Assembly (NCBI GenBank): GCA_018822845.1 | Contig: JAHJJD010000035.1 | Location: forward strand, 25,738 to 89,737 | Origin: Gammaproteobacteria bacterium | Lineage (GTDB): Bacteria; Pseudomonadota; Gammaproteobacteria; Thiotrichales; Thiotrichaceae | DNA: 64,000 bases | Direction of reading: 5' to 3' | In this document: one piece after another, positions 63,109 to 64,000 of the stretch | How positions within the stretch are numbered: position 1 is the stretch's first letter | Layout of the letters: every line of letters begins with the position of its first letter | The notes under the pieces: model-generated | What the model was told of the DNA's origin: nothing | The model's input: only the letters and a program-made list of their open reading frames with translations | Databases searched by the model: none | Program-made: the position numbers and the translations under genes

Positions 63109-63396
63109 ATGAAAGCCATAACAACACAACACTCCGCACTGCCCTTGATGGCAATCCTGCTTTTTAGCGCAAGCGCCAATGCTGCAACCCCACCCGCACA
63201 CCCGGATTTCACCAGACTGGACGGCAACCGGGACGGGCGTGTTTCCTGGCAGGAATACGCAGCACGCAACCCTGTTTCCGGCAGGCTCAACCCACGCCGC
63301 ATTTTTGACAACGTAGACCGGAATCTGGATGGCTACATCAGCCGGGCGGAATTTGACGCCATGAAACAGCGCGCAGCCAGCCGCAACCACCGTTGA
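63109..63396 (+). CDS. Exported EF-hand calcium-binding protein
   Basis: The 95-aa protein has a signal peptide ending ASANA and two EF-hand loops: DGNRDGRVSWQE and DRNLDGYISRAE. Both have Asp at positions 1, 3 and 5 (or Asn) and Glu at 12, as needed for Ca2+. The Arg-rich C-terminus is short. Bacterial periplasmic EF-hand proteins act as calcium sensors or buffers; the partner is not known. A GGGGG run lies about 8 bases before the ATG. Confidence 0.85.
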   Translation: MKAITTQHSALPLMAILLFSASANAATPPAHPDFTRLDGNRDGRVSWQEYAARNPVSGRLNPRRIFDNVDRNLDGYISRAEFDAMKQRAASRNHR

Positions 63397-63499
63397 ATCT
63401 GGCCTGACGGACTATTCCGCATGGAATCTGACGTTTATTTATTTCGTGGGGCAGGTAGAATGTAATCATTCCGATTTCTGAACTTTGAGGAACAAACGA

Positions 63500-63847
63500 A
63501 TGAGCGCATTAGAAAGAATTGATCAGGCTGTCAAGGGCAACCCGGTCATCATTTTCATGAAAGGCACCCCACAGATGCCGCAATGCGGCTTTTCCAGCCG
63601 TGCGGCACAAGCGCTGATGGCCTGCGGAGAGCAGTTTGCGTATGTCAACGTATTGAGTGATCCGGAAATCTTCCAGGATCTGCCACAGTACGCCAACTGG
63701 CCTACCTTCCCGCAAGTCTACATCAACGGCGAGCTGATTGGCGGCTGCGACATCACGCTGGAAATGTACCAGAATGGTGAATTGCAGAAGATGGTCAAGG
63801 AAGCGATGGGTTCAGCCGAGGCTGATGCTGGCGGTAATGCGGCGTAA
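63500..63847 (+). CDS. grxD: Monothiol glutaredoxin GrxD
   Basis: The 115-aa protein is a monothiol glutaredoxin, which carries [2Fe-2S] clusters between assembly scaffold and targets. It has FMKGTPQMPQCGFSSRA with the CGFS active site, then WPTFPQVYINGELIGGCDI with the TFP cis-proline and the GG-C-D glutathione-binding block. The ATG at 63500 has TTGAGG upstream and gives the usual MSALERIDQ. It is functionally related to the suf genes of the window but lies far from them. Confidence 0.95.
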   Translation: MSALERIDQAVKGNPVIIFMKGTPQMPQCGFSSRAAQALMACGEQFAYVNVLSDPEIFQDLPQYANWPTFPQVYINGELIGGCDITLEMYQNGELQKMVKEAMGSAEADAGGNAA

Positions 63848-64000
63848 ACCTGCCCGCTGATCGCCTGCATGGCAGGCTCCTTGTATCTTATTCCCTATGG
63901 TGGTTAGCTACCATCATATGAGGCAAAGTGAGCTTGACAGGCTCCTTAAGGCATAGACCTTGTTTTGTAGACCAAGCCCTTTGCCCCACTTCTTTCGCCA
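63848..64000. other. Window end without recognised gene
   Basis: No open frame or RNA gene was supported in these 153 bases. The phrase CAGGCTCCTT occurs twice (about 63874 and 63936), and a small dyad ATGGT-N8-ACCAT lies around 63896-63915; no function is assigned. Confidence 0.4.

Overview
The window is about 64 kb of GC-moderate chromosome from a gammaproteobacterium. The order of the housekeeping genes (rluD-pgeF divergent from bamD; rpe-gph-trpE-trpG; pepA-holC-valS; leuS-lptE) is gammaproteobacterial. The accessory content (Uma2 proteins, UPF0175/DUF3368 pair, CHAT and NACHT-WD40 giants, dispersed repeats) resembles filamentous sulfur bacteria of the Thiothrix type. That genus-level guess is inference. 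No rRNA or tRNA gene was recognised.

Layout. 0-2.2 kb: oppF-like ATPase (cut by the window edge), pgeF and rluD, leftward and overlapping. 2.3-5.2 kb: bamD, then three tandem paralogous outer-membrane beta-barrels. 5.3-9.4 kb: rpe, a small hairpin element, gph, a candidate trp leader peptide, trpE, trpG and an RDD membrane protein. 9.4-14.7 kb: pepA, holC, a small unknown gene and valS, which carries two in-frame repeat insertions. 14.7-17.3 kb: an accessory patch with an AT-rich orphan behind a 17-bp perfect inverted repeat, a UPF0175/PIN pair and two Uma2 genes. 17.4-25.4 kb: HopJ-like, AMMECR1-like, lptE, leuS, a Cys-rich lipoprotein, tex and a YfbM-like gene. 25.5-31.5 kb: RND pump and adaptor, a DUF4124 protein and an NDUFA9-like reductase. 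31.8-40.1 kb: a split SUF iron-sulfur locus (sufT-sufE and sufB-sufC-sufD, no sufS seen). Its two promoter regions carry nearly the same IscR-type box, and a four-gene SGNH/carbamoyltransferase cassette lies inside it. 40.2-43.5 kb: cryptochrome/photolyase-like protein, msrB and small membrane proteins.

43.5-57.8 kb is the most unusual part. It holds a 1789-aa protein joining two serine-hydrolase-like domains to a CHAT caspase-like domain, an adjacent secreted-elicitor-type transglutaminase homologue, and a divergent 497-aa protein of unknown function. These are followed by a 1577-aa TIR-NACHT-WD40 protein with 14 WD40 blades. That gene is bracketed by 98-bp inverted repeats differing at only 3 positions. 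A GxxExxY nuclease-like gene lies just outside, next to a third partial repeat copy. This looks like a conflict/defence island and is the best candidate for an undescribed system.

57.9-64 kb: a membrane-anchored pseudokinase-like protein, two DUF4360 secreted proteins, an unknown 163-aa protein with a small exported partner, an EF-hand protein and the monothiol glutaredoxin grxD.
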